DNA of 64,000 bases from Aeromicrobium flavum. Its GTDB lineage: Bacteria > Actinomycetota > Actinomycetes > Propionibacteriales > Nocardioidaceae. Positions 30,864 to 39,622 of the stretch are shown here, piece by piece; the first letter of the stretch is position 1; every line of letters begins with the position of its first letter. Made by a program: the position numbers and the translations under genes. Below the pieces are notes generated by a model. That model did no database searches and was not told where the DNA came from. It saw only the letters and a program-made list of their open reading frames with translations. The stretch covers positions 159,723-223,722 of the forward strand of contig NZ_BJZQ01000003.1 of assembly GCF_007992115.1 (NCBI RefSeq), written 5' to 3'.

Positions 30864-31600
30864 AGATCACCGTTCGTGTCTGGCGCCAGAAGAACGCCGA
30901 GTCCAAGGGTGAGATGGTCACCTACGGCCTGGAGGACGTCAGTGAGCACATGTCGTTCCTCGAGATGCTCGACGTCCTCAATGAGCAGCTGACCCTCGCC
31001 GGCGATGAGCCCGTCGCGTTCGACTCCGACTGTCGCGAGGGCATCTGCGGCACGTGCGGCGTCGTGATCAACGGCATCCCGCACGGTCCCGAGGTCACCA
31101 CGACGTGCCAGCTGCACATGCGCACGTTCCACGACGGCGACGTCATCGACATCGAGCCGTGGCGTGCCGGGGCCTTCCCCGTCGTCAAGGACCTCGTCGT
31201 CGACCGCGGCGCGTTCGACCGGATCATCCAGGCCGGTGGCTACATCACCGCGCCCACCGGCTCGGCGCCCGAGGCCAACAACATCGCGGTGCCGAAGGAG
31301 GACGCCGACCACGCGTTCGAGGCGGCCACGTGCATCGGCTGCGGTGCGTGCGTCGCGGCGTGCCCCAACGGCTCGGCGATGCTGTTTACCGCTGCGAAGA
31401 TCACCCACCTGGGTCTGCTGCCGCAGGGCCAGCCCGAGCGCGACTCCCGCGTCCTGGGCATGGTCGAGCAGATGGACTTCGAGGGCTTCGGCGGCTGCAC
31501 GAACATCGGCGAGTGCACCGCGGCGTGCCCCAAGGGCATCCCGCTCGACGTCATCAGCCACCTGTACCGCGACATGCGCAACGCCCTCACCAAGGCGTGA
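30860..31600 (+). CDS. sdhB: Succinate dehydrogenase iron-sulfur subunit
   Basis: 246 residues. Carries electrons from SdhA to the cytochrome. The N-terminal ferredoxin-like domain binds a [2Fe-2S] cluster through Cys58, Cys63, Cys66 and Cys83 (CREGICGTC, then TTCQLH). The C-terminal domain has [14 protein letters not shown] and [14 protein letters not shown] for the [4Fe-4S] and [3Fe-4S] clusters. It starts with GTG at 30860 inside the sdhA stop and is followed by a clear hairpin terminator. Confidence 0.96.
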
Positions 31601-31617
31601 GCTGACGCAGTACCGAT

Positions 31618-31649
31618 CGAAGGGGTCCACCGCGAGGTGGGCCCCTTCG
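31618..31649 (+). terminator. Hairpin terminator after sdhB
   Basis: The arms CGAAGGGGTCCACC and GGTGGGCCCCTTCG pair over 14 positions with one G-T pair and a GCGA tetraloop. It lies 18 bases after the sdhB stop and ends the sdhCAB operon. Confidence 0.85.
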
Positions 31650-31736
31650 TCGTCGGTGGATCGGTTCCCAACGTCACGCGTGTGACGTAGGGTGCCGGAA
31701 GTCGGTACGAACGTGTCACTTTCTTTCGGGGGAACC

Positions 31737-33044
31737 ATGAATCACTCGCTACGGCGCATCGCGCTCGTGTTGCTGGGGCTGGTCGCCGGCCTGCTGATCG
31801 CACCGGTCGGCGCCGCGCAGGCGGCCACCGCCGGGACGGTCTCCGGCACCGTCACGGCGGCGCCGGGACTCCCGGCGGACGCCGACGTCTGGGTCGGCGT
31901 GCAGCGCCGGCTGGCGTCCGGCCACTGGGTGACGGTCAACCGCGGCACGGCCGCGAAGGTCGGCGGCACGTACTCCCTGCCGCTCGCCGATGCGGGCACC
32001 TACCGGGTGCAGGCGCAGGTCTTCGACCAGAGCAGCTCGGACTTCCGCACCGTCTCGGTGTCGAAGGGGGTCAAGCGGACGGGGGTGAACCTGCAGCTCC
32101 TGCCGAACCGCGAGATCTCCGGGCGCGTCTCGACCGAGGGCTTCACCCTTGCCGGCTTGGATCCCGATGGACCGCTGCTCGTCTCGGCCGACACCACGCG
32201 TGAGCCGTCGTGGTCGACGGAGGTCGCCGCAACCGCGCTGGTGGCGGCCGACGGCACCTACACCCTCTCGGTCCCGCGGCCCTACGACGAGGTCCGGGTC
32301 CGGTACCACCAGCGTCCGTGCCCGGACGACCCGGCCGAGGAGTGCGAGTTCGGCGAGGCGCTCGACGTGCTGACAGCGTTCTGGGACGGAACGACGTACG
32401 GCGCCCCGAGCTTCGACCAGGCGACCGCGGTCGACCTGAGCGGCGGAAGCGTCACTGCGAAGGACGTCACCCTGACGCTGGCGACGAAGTTCACCACGGT
32501 CACGAAGCCGCGGATCACGGGCACCCCGCGACTGGGTGCGACGCTCACCGCCCAGCCGGGCAGCTACGCGCCGGCGGCGACCTCCGTGGTCTACGAGTGG
32601 TACGCGGGCAGTGCGTCGGTGCTGGGCGAGTACGACGCGCTCGTGGGCACCGGTCGGACGTTCACGGTCACCTCCGACGTCATCGGCGACTCCCTCATGG
32701 TCCGAGCCCGTCCGGTCCGAGCCGGGTACGAGGGCCCGAACCTCGCGTCCGCCTACGTCTTCGCGAAGAGCCGCAGCTCCCTCTCCGTCAAGGCCAAGCC
32801 CGGCAAGCGCAAGGCCACCTTCACCGTGCGGGTCAAGGCGCCCGACATCGACACCGCGCGGATCTACGGCAAGGCCTCGGTCTACGCCAAGGGCAAGCGC
32901 ATCAAGACCGTGACGGTTCGAGGCGGCAAGGCCACGATCAAGATCGCGAAGCAGAAGAAGGGCAAGCGCACCTACACGATCCGCTGGTCGGGCAACAAGT
33001 CGATCACCTCGGCGACGAAGTCGCTGAAGGTCAGGATCCGCTGA
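31737..33044 (+). CDS. Secreted Ig-like/carboxypeptidase-regulatory-like protein with basic C-terminus
   Basis: 435 residues. A signal peptide of about 29 residues (positive start, hydrophobic core, cleavage near AQA) indicates export. The mature part has carboxypeptidase-regulatory-like beta domains (about 33-250; GTVSGTVTAAPG, GTYSLPLADAGTYRV), one actinobacterial Ig-like repeat (about 255-342; KPRITGTPRLGATLTAQPG) and a lysine-rich beta domain (about 345-435; KQKKGKRTYTIRWSGN). There is no LPxTG or lipobox, so the basic tail may hold it to the wall by charge. ATG at 31737 follows GGGGGAA. The 929-residue protein at 33293 is a larger relative, which suggests duplication. Confidence 0.8.
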   Translation: MNHSLRRIALVLLGLVAGLLIAPVGAAQAATAGTVSGTVTAAPGLPADADVWVGVQRRLASGHWVTVNRGTAAKVGGTYSLPLADAGTYRVQAQVFDQSSSDFRTVSVSKGVKRTGVNLQLLPNREISGRVSTEGFTLAGLDPDGPLLVSADTTREPSWSTEVAATALVAADGTYTLSVPRPYDEVRVRYHQRPCPDDPAEECEFGEALDVLTAFWDGTTYGAPSFDQATAVDLSGGSVTAKDVTLTLATKFTTVTKPRITGTPRLGATLTAQPGSYAPAATSVVYEWYAGSASVLGEYDALVGTGRTFTVTSDVIGDSLMVRARPVRAGYEGPNLASAYVFAKSRSSLSVKAKPGKRKATFTVRVKAPDIDTARIYGKASVYAKGKRIKTVTVRGGKATIKIAKQKKGKRTYTIRWSGNKSITSATKSLKVRIR

Positions 33045-33057
33045 GCTGAGACGCTGG

Positions 33058-33080
33058 GGCCCGCCCGTTCGGCGGGCCCT
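33058..33080 (+). terminator. Hairpin terminator between the two secreted-protein genes
   Basis: A 9-base stem (GGGCCCGCC/GGCGGGCCC) with a CGTTC loop is followed by TTCGTC. The rest of the 248-bp interval (33081-33292) is comparatively AT-rich and probably contains the promoter of the next gene. Confidence 0.65.
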
Positions 33081-33292
33081 TCGTCGCGCCGCAGCGCGCG
33101 ATCGCCAGGGGCCGGACCTTCTCGAGTAGTTGATTCACCTGAGGTCGCTGCCGCGACCGTAAGACTCTGTCTCCGTCGAGAAGAATAGCCAACGAGATCA
33201 GCAGATTTCGCGACGACGGCCGTGCTGCGATGGGATGATCTCGGGACCGGTGCCGCTCAGGATGCGAAGCCCCGAACGAAAGTCCGCTGCTG

Positions 33293-36082
33293 ATGCGCCT
33301 GCACACACGCCTCTTCGTTGTTCTCCTTGCCGCCGCCTCTGTGATCGTGGGTGTCCTTGTGGCGGCTCCCGTCCAAGCGGCTGCGACGAGCTCGATCGTC
33401 GGCACCATCACGCTGCCAGACGGGTCCGAATTCGGAGCGGGCCTCTCGGTGGAGCTCGTTCAGGATCAGTTCGGCGATGGTTCGCACGACTACATCGACG
33501 GCCACGCGTTCGACGGTGGAGAAGCCGCCTACTCCTATCGCTTCGATGGCCTCGACGCCGGGACTTATCAAGTCAGGGTCTTGGCGTCTTCACACTACGT
33601 TCCGGCCAACTCCCCGTGGATCGAGCTCGCCGCTGGGGAGCGTCGCGCCAACGTCAATGTGACCATGGTCAAGGGCGCTGGCGTCAGTGGGACGCTCGTG
33701 GCACCGGGGTTGGAGTCAGCGAGCTCGTTCACGATCGAGCAGCGCACGGCGCTGGGTGCATGGGAACAGGTCGACGAACTGGAGGCTTGGGAGCGAGGTG
33801 TGAAGGACTTCTCCTTCGACCAGTTGGAGGCCGGGACGTACCGGGTCGGAGTCGTCCCGGTCTGGCAGGACGAACTCGGTTACGTGAAGACGATGAGCGC
33901 GCCCTTCACATTGGCGACCGGTCAACTCAAGACCGGCCTCTCGATCAAACTCGACAAGGGCCCGCGGTTCTCGGGACGGGTGAGCATGAGTGGTTCCTCG
34001 AGTCTTCCGCCTGAGTTCGCGGACGAGGACTGGTCGTCGCATGTCCGTCTGGAGCAGTACAAAGCTGGTGAGGACGGCTCAATGGGATGGAACGAGCCGG
34101 ACGAACTGCCCGGAATGACGTCAGCGTCCGTCGTGTCGGACGGCTCCTTCACACTCATCGCCCCTGGAGCAGGGACGTATCGGGTGGTCTTCACTGCGGG
34201 GAACGACCAGTACTGGTCGGAGCCGACTTCGGCCGCGACCGTCGTGGTCGGGCAGGAGGTGCGGCGCGACGTCGCGATCCGTCCCAGTGCTGCTGTCTCC
34301 GGCTCGGTGAGTTCGCCCGGACTGTCTTGGGAGAGCGATGAGGATGAAGGTCTTGAGGCCGGTGTCAATATCGAGATCCAACAGTTGGTGGGAGAACGGT
34401 GGGGTGTCGTGGGGTCGTCCCACCTCTGGAGGGCCGGGGCTTACACGGTCTACGTTCCGGGTGCGACTCCCGGATCGGTCCGTCTGCGGTTCATCCCAGG
34501 TCACCAGCCGGCCGCCGCCCGCGTGTTCTGGAACGGCACGGTCAACGGGACGGCCTTCGGCGCTGAGGCGCGAATGATCAATCTGACGGCGGGGTCGAAA
34601 GCGGTGGGACGTGACGTAACGCTTCGTCCAGCAGGCAGGATCAGCGGGACCATCACAGCCGCCACGCGGCCGAAGTCGGTTCGGGCGCTGTCGCAGTCCG
34701 GCGAACTCGTCACTGAGGCGTCGCTCGAGGGCAACGAGGACGGAACGTGGAGCTATGACATCGATGGTCTCGCCGCGGGGTCCTACGCCATCGCTTTCGA
34801 GCGCTCCAGCACGTTGACACGGTACGCGGCTCAGTATCACGCAGGAGTCGACGAGACACGTGGTGTCTCGGCGGCGACGGTCGTCACCCTCGGATGGGGC
34901 TCGACGACGGCCGGCGTGAGCGCCACGTATTGGACCGGCGGGACCATTCGGGGCACGGTCAAGAGAAGGGACGGATCCGCGGCCGTGGGCTGCTGGGTCG
35001 AGGCTTACGACACGAGCGGAGTTCGTGTGGCACGGCGTGCGTCAACTCAGGAGGACGGTGGTTTCCTAGTCCAGGGACTCAGCACGGGTCAGTACAAGGT
35101 GCGAGTTACGAAGAGCTGCGTCGGTTCCACCTTCTACCTGGACCAGCACTCGACCACGTACACCTCGACGTCCGCCGACTTGGGCGACACCGTGCAGGTC
35201 CGGACCGGGGCCCCCACTCTGCTACCACGTGTCCTGCAGCTCGTCGACGGGACTCAGGTTACTCCGGCGATCCGGAACACGGTGGCGCCGAAGGTTTCAG
35301 GTGTCCCTGCGGTGGGCCAGGTGCTGACCGCGGTGGTGGGTTCCTGGAGTGTGAGCGGGGTGTCCCCATCCGTCCAGTGGCGTCGTGACAGCGCTCCGAT
35401 CGCGGGCGCAACTGGTACGACGTACGTGCTCACGGCCACAGATCTCGGCCGAAGGATCAGTGTCAGAGTGACGGCCTCGAAATCAGGCCATCAGCCGGCT
35501 ACCGCCGACTCGAACGTGCTCGGTCCTGTGTCACCGGGAGTGCTCAGGACCACCGAGAAGCCCCTCCTGACGGGCACGGCCAAGGTGGGTTCCACCCTCA
35601 GCGCATCAGTGGGATCCTGGTCCGTGGCTGGAGCTAAACCGAGCTTCCAGTGGCTGCGCAACGGCGCGGTGATCGGCGGAGCCACGAAGTCCACGTATCG
35701 GCTCGTCGCCGCGGACCGTGGCAGTCGAATCAGTGTGCGCGTAGCGGCGACGGTCGCCGGGTATGCCCCCGCGCCGGTGACGACGAGTGCGACCGCCGTG
35801 GTCAAGCAAGCGGTGGCAATGAAGGTCAACGCCAGGGGTGCGAAGAAGAAGGCCACGCTCACCGTCAAGCTATCCGGACGCGGACTCCCGGCATCGGCCG
35901 TGAACGGGAAGGTCACGATCTTCCTCAAGGGCAAGAAGGTCGCGACGGGGAAGGTTCGCAAGGGCAAGGTGAAGGTCGTGGTGAAGAAACAAAAGAAAGG
36001 CAAACGCACCTACGTCGTCAAGTACCTCGGGAACAGCACCGTGCTTCCGCTGTCCCGGACCGTCAAGGCCACCGTCAAGTAG
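33293..36082 (+). CDS. Large secreted multi-domain Ig-like protein
   Basis: 929 residues with a signal peptide (about 1-30) and then a series of carboxypeptidase-regulatory-like beta modules (about 33-655; repeated GTYxVR/GxVSGTV patterns). Two tandem Ig-like repeats follow (about 662-747 and 757-840; PKVSGVPAVGQVLTAVVGSW, PLLTGTAKVGSTLSASVGSW), then a lysine-rich C-terminal domain (about 846-929; KKQKKGKRTYVVKYLGN) closely like the end of the 435-residue protein upstream. No enzyme motif or sortase signal is visible. A surface or matrix role is inferred. Its codons use many more A/T third bases than the surrounding genes, hinting at a different history. Confidence 0.8.
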   Translation: MRLHTRLFVVLLAAASVIVGVLVAAPVQAAATSSIVGTITLPDGSEFGAGLSVELVQDQFGDGSHDYIDGHAFDGGEAAYSYRFDGLDAGTYQVRVLASSHYVPANSPWIELAAGERRANVNVTMVKGAGVSGTLVAPGLESASSFTIEQRTALGAWEQVDELEAWERGVKDFSFDQLEAGTYRVGVVPVWQDELGYVKTMSAPFTLATGQLKTGLSIKLDKGPRFSGRVSMSGSSSLPPEFADEDWSSHVRLEQYKAGEDGSMGWNEPDELPGMTSASVVSDGSFTLIAPGAGTYRVVFTAGNDQYWSEPTSAATVVVGQEVRRDVAIRPSAAVSGSVSSPGLSWESDEDEGLEAGVNIEIQQLVGERWGVVGSSHLWRAGAYTVYVPGATPGSVRLRFIPGHQPAAARVFWNGTVNGTAFGAEARMINLTAGSKAVGRDVTLRPAGRISGTITAATRPKSVRALSQSGELVTEASLEGNEDGTWSYDIDGLAAGSYAIAFERSSTLTRYAAQYHAGVDETRGVSAATVVTLGWGSTTAGVSATYWTGGTIRGTVKRRDGSAAVGCWVEAYDTSGVRVARRASTQEDGGFLVQGLSTGQYKVRVTKSCVGSTFYLDQHSTTYTSTSADLGDTVQVRTGAPTLLPRVLQLVDGTQVTPAIRNTVAPKVSGVPAVGQVLTAVVGSWSVSGVSPSVQWRRDSAPIAGATGTTYVLTATDLGRRISVRVTASKSGHQPATADSNVLGPVSPGVLRTTEKPLLTGTAKVGSTLSASVGSWSVAGAKPSFQWLRNGAVIGGATKSTYRLVAADRGSRISVRVAATVAGYAPAPVTTSATAVVKQAVAMKVNARGAKKKATLTVKLSGRGLPASAVNGKVTIFLKGKKVATGKVRKGKVKVVVKKQKKGKRTYVVKYLGNSTVLPLSRTVKATVK

Positions 36083-37831
36083 GTGGTCGCGACACCTGCC
36101 GCCCGTCCGGCCCTCAGTCCACCGGTGGGGTCCGGGCGGGCGACGGCTTCCCTGGTCCTCGTGGCCGCGTCGGTTGTCGTGTTCATGCCCGGTGGCTTCG
36201 ACCGGTTCGTCTGGCCCAAGTTGGCGTTCGCGGCGCTGGCCGTCGGGGTGGGTATGTGGGCACCCGGGTCAGGGCGCCTGCCCCGGACGATCTGGATTCC
36301 GGTGGCCGCCGCCCTGGCGGCGATCGTGGTCTCAGCGGCCGCGAGCGCAGCACCACTCTCGTCGCTCCTCGGCAGGTGGCCGAGGTACGAGGGCCTTCCG
36401 GTGCTCCTGCTCTACGTCGGCAGCGCCGTGCTCGGCGCTCACCTGCTCGGTACCGGGGACAGGGGGCGCGCGGAGTTCTTCCGTCGCGCCCTCGTCGTGG
36501 CGGCGGCGTTGATGGCCGTCGTTGCCTGGGCCGAGATCGCCGGCTTCGCACCATTGGGACGAGGTGACGTGGAACGGTCCGGGGGGCTCTTGGGCAACGC
36601 CACCGACCAAGCGGTCGTCGCCCTCATGATCGCGGCCGTTCTGGTGGTGCCGGCGCTTGCGCGTGAGACGTGGGCCCTGGTCGGGATCGTCTGTGCCGGA
36701 TCGGTCGTCGCGGTGTCCGGATCGCGAGCCGTTCTGCTCGCGACGGTCGTCGTGGTGGCGGTCCATGTGCTCGCCCGTCGCGATCGATCGGCTCTCGTTC
36801 TGCTGCCGGCCACCGCAGTTGTCGGCCTGACGGCAGTGTGCGTGCCGGTGGTGCGGAACAGGCTCCTCGATGCCGCGACCTTCGATGTCCGGCGGGTGCT
36901 CTGGGCCGACAGCATCGACCTCCTCGGTCATCATCTGCTTCTGGGCGTCGGTCCCAGCGGGTACGTCGACGCGATCGGGGCGCACCTGTCCGACGGCTGG
37001 CTCGACGTCGCGAGCGCGGCAGGGGGAGCGCCGGACTCGCCTCATGTGTGGGTTCTGCAGGCGTGGAATGCCGGGGGCGTGGTGGGACTTGCGGCTGTGC
37101 TCGTCCTCGCCGTCGTCGTCCTCGTGCGGGGGCTGCGTCGCGTGCAACAAGAGGAGCAGGACGGTTTCGCGATCGGCGCGTTCGCGGCCGTGTTGGCGTA
37201 CGGACTCGTCCTGTTGACCCACTTCACGATCGCCGGGACGGTCGTCCTCGCCGCGTTCCTTGCTGGAGCGCTGGTCGCGGAGGGCGGTGTCGTCCCGCGG
37301 TCCACCGTCCTCGCCAGCTCCGTTCTTGCAACGCTCTTCGTCCCGTGGGCGTTGGCCGCCTCGGTCGCGGATGTCCAGGTGCAACTGGGTGTCACGCACG
37401 CCATGAGCGGGGACGCCGTCGCGGCGGACCGCGAGTTCGCTGCGGCGGCGGGAACCCGAGGCTGGGATTCGGACGTCGCGATGCTCGCCGCGCAGTCGCT
37501 GGCGGGTGCTTTGTCCTCAGATCCCGAGGCCGTGGACCTCACCATCGACTGGGCCGATCGCAGCCTCGAGCGCACCCCGGACACCTACGCCACGAGGTTG
37601 GCGCGGGCGGTGGCACTCAACGCGTCCGGCCGACAGGGCGAGGCCCTGCAGGCTCTGGACGAACTGGTCGCCGATGCACCGGCCGAGGCCGACCCGCGCA
37701 TCCAGCGAGCAATCGCCCGCTTGTCGACGGGGGACGTGGGGGGCGCTCGGACCGACGTCGAGCAGGCCGAAAGAATCGATCGAGATCATCCGGCAATCGC
37801 CCCGATCAAGCGTGTTCTCGCCTCGCAGTGA
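36083..37831 (+). CDS. O-antigen ligase-like polytopic membrane protein with TPR-like tail
   Basis: 582 residues: about ten to twelve transmembrane helices (about 20-440), with a larger exposed loop around 250-330 carrying an RVLWADSIDLLGHHLLLGVGPSG-like segment typical of Wzy/O-antigen ligase (WaaL) families, then a soluble helical tail (about 445-582) that looks like TPR repeats (alternating Ala-rich helices ending DRDHPAIAPIKRV). Such proteins polymerise or attach glycans at the outer face of the membrane. The first codon, GTG 36083, directly follows the TAG of the upstream gene with no gap; a later start is possible. No glycosyltransferase gene is next to it. Confidence 0.72.
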   Translation: MVATPAARPALSPPVGSGRATASLVLVAASVVVFMPGGFDRFVWPKLAFAALAVGVGMWAPGSGRLPRTIWIPVAAALAAIVVSAAASAAPLSSLLGRWPRYEGLPVLLLYVGSAVLGAHLLGTGDRGRAEFFRRALVVAAALMAVVAWAEIAGFAPLGRGDVERSGGLLGNATDQAVVALMIAAVLVVPALARETWALVGIVCAGSVVAVSGSRAVLLATVVVVAVHVLARRDRSALVLLPATAVVGLTAVCVPVVRNRLLDAATFDVRRVLWADSIDLLGHHLLLGVGPSGYVDAIGAHLSDGWLDVASAAGGAPDSPHVWVLQAWNAGGVVGLAAVLVLAVVVLVRGLRRVQQEEQDGFAIGAFAAVLAYGLVLLTHFTIAGTVVLAAFLAGALVAEGGVVPRSTVLASSVLATLFVPWALAASVADVQVQLGVTHAMSGDAVAADREFAAAAGTRGWDSDVAMLAAQSLAGALSSDPEAVDLTIDWADRSLERTPDTYATRLARAVALNASGRQGEALQALDELVADAPAEADPRIQRAIARLSTGDVGGARTDVEQAERIDRDHPAIAPIKRVLASQ

Positions 37832-37880
37832 GATCGACACAGATCCTCCGAGACTGTGAGGGTGAGCGGCATCTCTTTCG

Positions 37881-37906
37881 TTAGCATGGTTAATGAACTA
37901 TGCTAA
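37881..37906. promoter_or_regulatory. MarR-type operator overlapping promoter and start codon
   Basis: TTAGCAT (37881-37887) and ATGCTAA (37900-37906) form a perfect inverted repeat with a 12-base spacer. The left arm contains TAGCAT, a good -10 element, placed about 6 bases before the ATG at 37893; this fits a leaderless transcript starting at that ATG. Binding of the MarR protein would block its own promoter. Confidence 0.72.
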
Positions 37907-38327
37907 GGACATGCCCACCGATTCGCAGCGTCTCGCGCAGGCGGTGGCCCGACTCAACCGACGGTTGCGCCAGGAGCGCCAGTCCGACCTGACCGCCACC
38001 CAGCTCTCCGTGCTGGGGTCCGTGCGCGTCCTCGGACCCGCGACGCCCAGCCAGATCGCCGCGCGCGAGCGCGTCTCCCAGCCGTCGGTCGCCCGGACCC
38101 TCAAGTGCCTGCTCGAGGACGCGTACGTCCTCAAGAACCCCCACCCCGACGACGGCCGCCAGGTCCTGATCTCGATGTCCGACCTCGGCGAGAAGGTCCT
38201 GGCCGAGGAGCGGCAGCGCCGCGACCTGTGGCTCGACCGACGCCTCACCACCTTCACCGCGGCCGAGCGCGCACGACTCCGGGAAGCCACCGACCTCTTG
38301 GTCCGGCTCGCGGAGGACGACGCTTGA
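37893..38327 (+). CDS. MarR-family transcriptional regulator
   Basis: 144 residues. A winged helix-turn-helix with the MarR layout: TATQLSVLGSVR, ATPSQIAARERVSQPSVARTL (recognition helix), a wing around NPHPDDGRQVLISMS, and a long dimerisation helix at each end. The ATG at 37893 lies inside the operator and has no Shine-Dalgarno, suggesting a leaderless mRNA; the ATG at 37911 is an alternative. Its stop overlaps the next gene's TTG start, so it is co-expressed with the MFS transporter it probably controls in response to that transporter's substrate. Confidence 0.9.
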   Translation: MNYAKDMPTDSQRLAQAVARLNRRLRQERQSDLTATQLSVLGSVRVLGPATPSQIAARERVSQPSVARTLKCLLEDAYVLKNPHPDDGRQVLISMSDLGEKVLAEERQRRDLWLDRRLTTFTAAERARLREATDLLVRLAEDDA

Positions 38328-39622
38328 GTCCCACGTTCCGCAGCCTGTCGATCCGCAACTACCGCGTCTACGCCATGGGCGCCCTGGTGTCGAACATCGG
38401 CACCTGGATGCAGCGGGTGGCGCAGGACTGGCTCATCCTCGTGCTCACCGGCAGCGGCACGGCGCTGGGCATCACCACCGGCCTGCAGCTGCTGCCCGCC
38501 CTGCTGTTCAGCCCCGTCGCGGGGGTCGTGGCGGACCGGTTCCCCAAGCAGCAGGTCCTCAAGGTCACCCAGCTGGCGATGGCGATCCCGGCCGCTCTCC
38601 TCGGCGTGCTGGCGATCACCGGCGCGGTCGAGGCGTGGCACGTCTACGTCATCGCGTTCGTCTTCGGTGTCGGCGCGGCGTTCGATGCGCCGGCACGCCA
38701 GTCCTTCGTCTCGGAGATGGTCGGCCAGGACCACCTCGCCAACGCGGTCGGCCTGAACTCCGCGTCCTTCAACACCGCGCGCATGATCGGCCCGGCGCTC
38801 GCCGGCCTGCTCATCGCCGCGCTCGGCAGCGGCGTCTCCGCGACCGGCTGGGTCATCCTCGCCAACGCCGCCAGCTACCTGGCGGTGATCGCGTCGCTGA
38901 CCGCCCTCGACGTGCGGCGGCTGCGCCCCTCGCCGGTGTCCGGCAGTCGCAAGGGTGCCGTCCGCGAGGGTGTCCGGTACGTGCGGTCCCGGCCTGATCT
39001 CGTGCTCCTGCTGACCTGTGTGTTCTTCGTCGGCACCTTCGGGATGAACTTCCAGATGACGTCCGCGCTGATGGCCACCGAGGTCTACGGCAAGGGCGCC
39101 AGTGAGTACGGGATCCTCGGCTCGATCCTCGCCGTCGGCTCGCTGGCCGGTGCGCTGCTCGCGGCCCGCCGCACGCGGCCGCGCCTGATCTTCGTGGTCG
39201 TGGCCGGGATGACGTTCGGCCTCGCCGAGATCGCCGCGGGCCTCATGCCGAGCTACCTGACGTTCGCGCTGATCCTGCCGCTGCTGGGCGTGTCGTCGCT
39301 GACGATGGTCACGTCCGCCAACGGGCTGATCCAGATGACGTCGGCGCCGGAGATGCGCGGACGGGTGGCGGCGCTCTACCTCATGGTCTTCATGGGCGGC
39401 ACCCCGCTGGGCGCGCCGCTGATCGGCTGGATCGGCGAGGCGTTCGGCGCGCGCTGGACGATGATCCTGGGCGGCACGATGTCGGCCCTGGGGATCGCGG
39501 TGGCGACGGCGCTCTACGCCCGCACGCACCACCTGTCCGCGCGGGGCCGGATCTCACCGGCCGTGCGGCGACTGATGCATCGGCAGGGGCTCGACCAGGA
39601 GGTTCTCGTCGGGGCCGACTGA
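38324..39622 (+). CDS. MFS transporter, MFS_3/EntS-like
   Basis: 432 residues with twelve transmembrane helices. The N-terminus (FRSLSIRNYRVYAMGALVSN then IGTWMQRVAQDWLIL) and the GVVADRFPKQQVL loop are typical of the enterobactin-exporter-like MFS_3 family that often pairs with a MarR regulator. The start is TTG at 38324, overlapping the MarR stop. The last 69 bases overlap, on the opposite strand, the end of the EamA transporter gene. Confidence 0.86.
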   Translation: MSPTFRSLSIRNYRVYAMGALVSNIGTWMQRVAQDWLILVLTGSGTALGITTGLQLLPALLFSPVAGVVADRFPKQQVLKVTQLAMAIPAALLGVLAITGAVEAWHVYVIAFVFGVGAAFDAPARQSFVSEMVGQDHLANAVGLNSASFNTARMIGPALAGLLIAALGSGVSATGWVILANAASYLAVIASLTALDVRRLRPSPVSGSRKGAVREGVRYVRSRPDLVLLLTCVFFVGTFGMNFQMTSALMATEVYGKGASEYGILGSILAVGSLAGALLAARRTRPRLIFVVVAGMTFGLAEIAAGLMPSYLTFALILPLLGVSSLTMVTSANGLIQMTSAPEMRGRVAALYLMVFMGGTPLGAPLIGWIGEAFGARWTMILGGTMSALGIAVATALYARTHHLSARGRISPAVRRLMHRQGLDQEVLVGAD

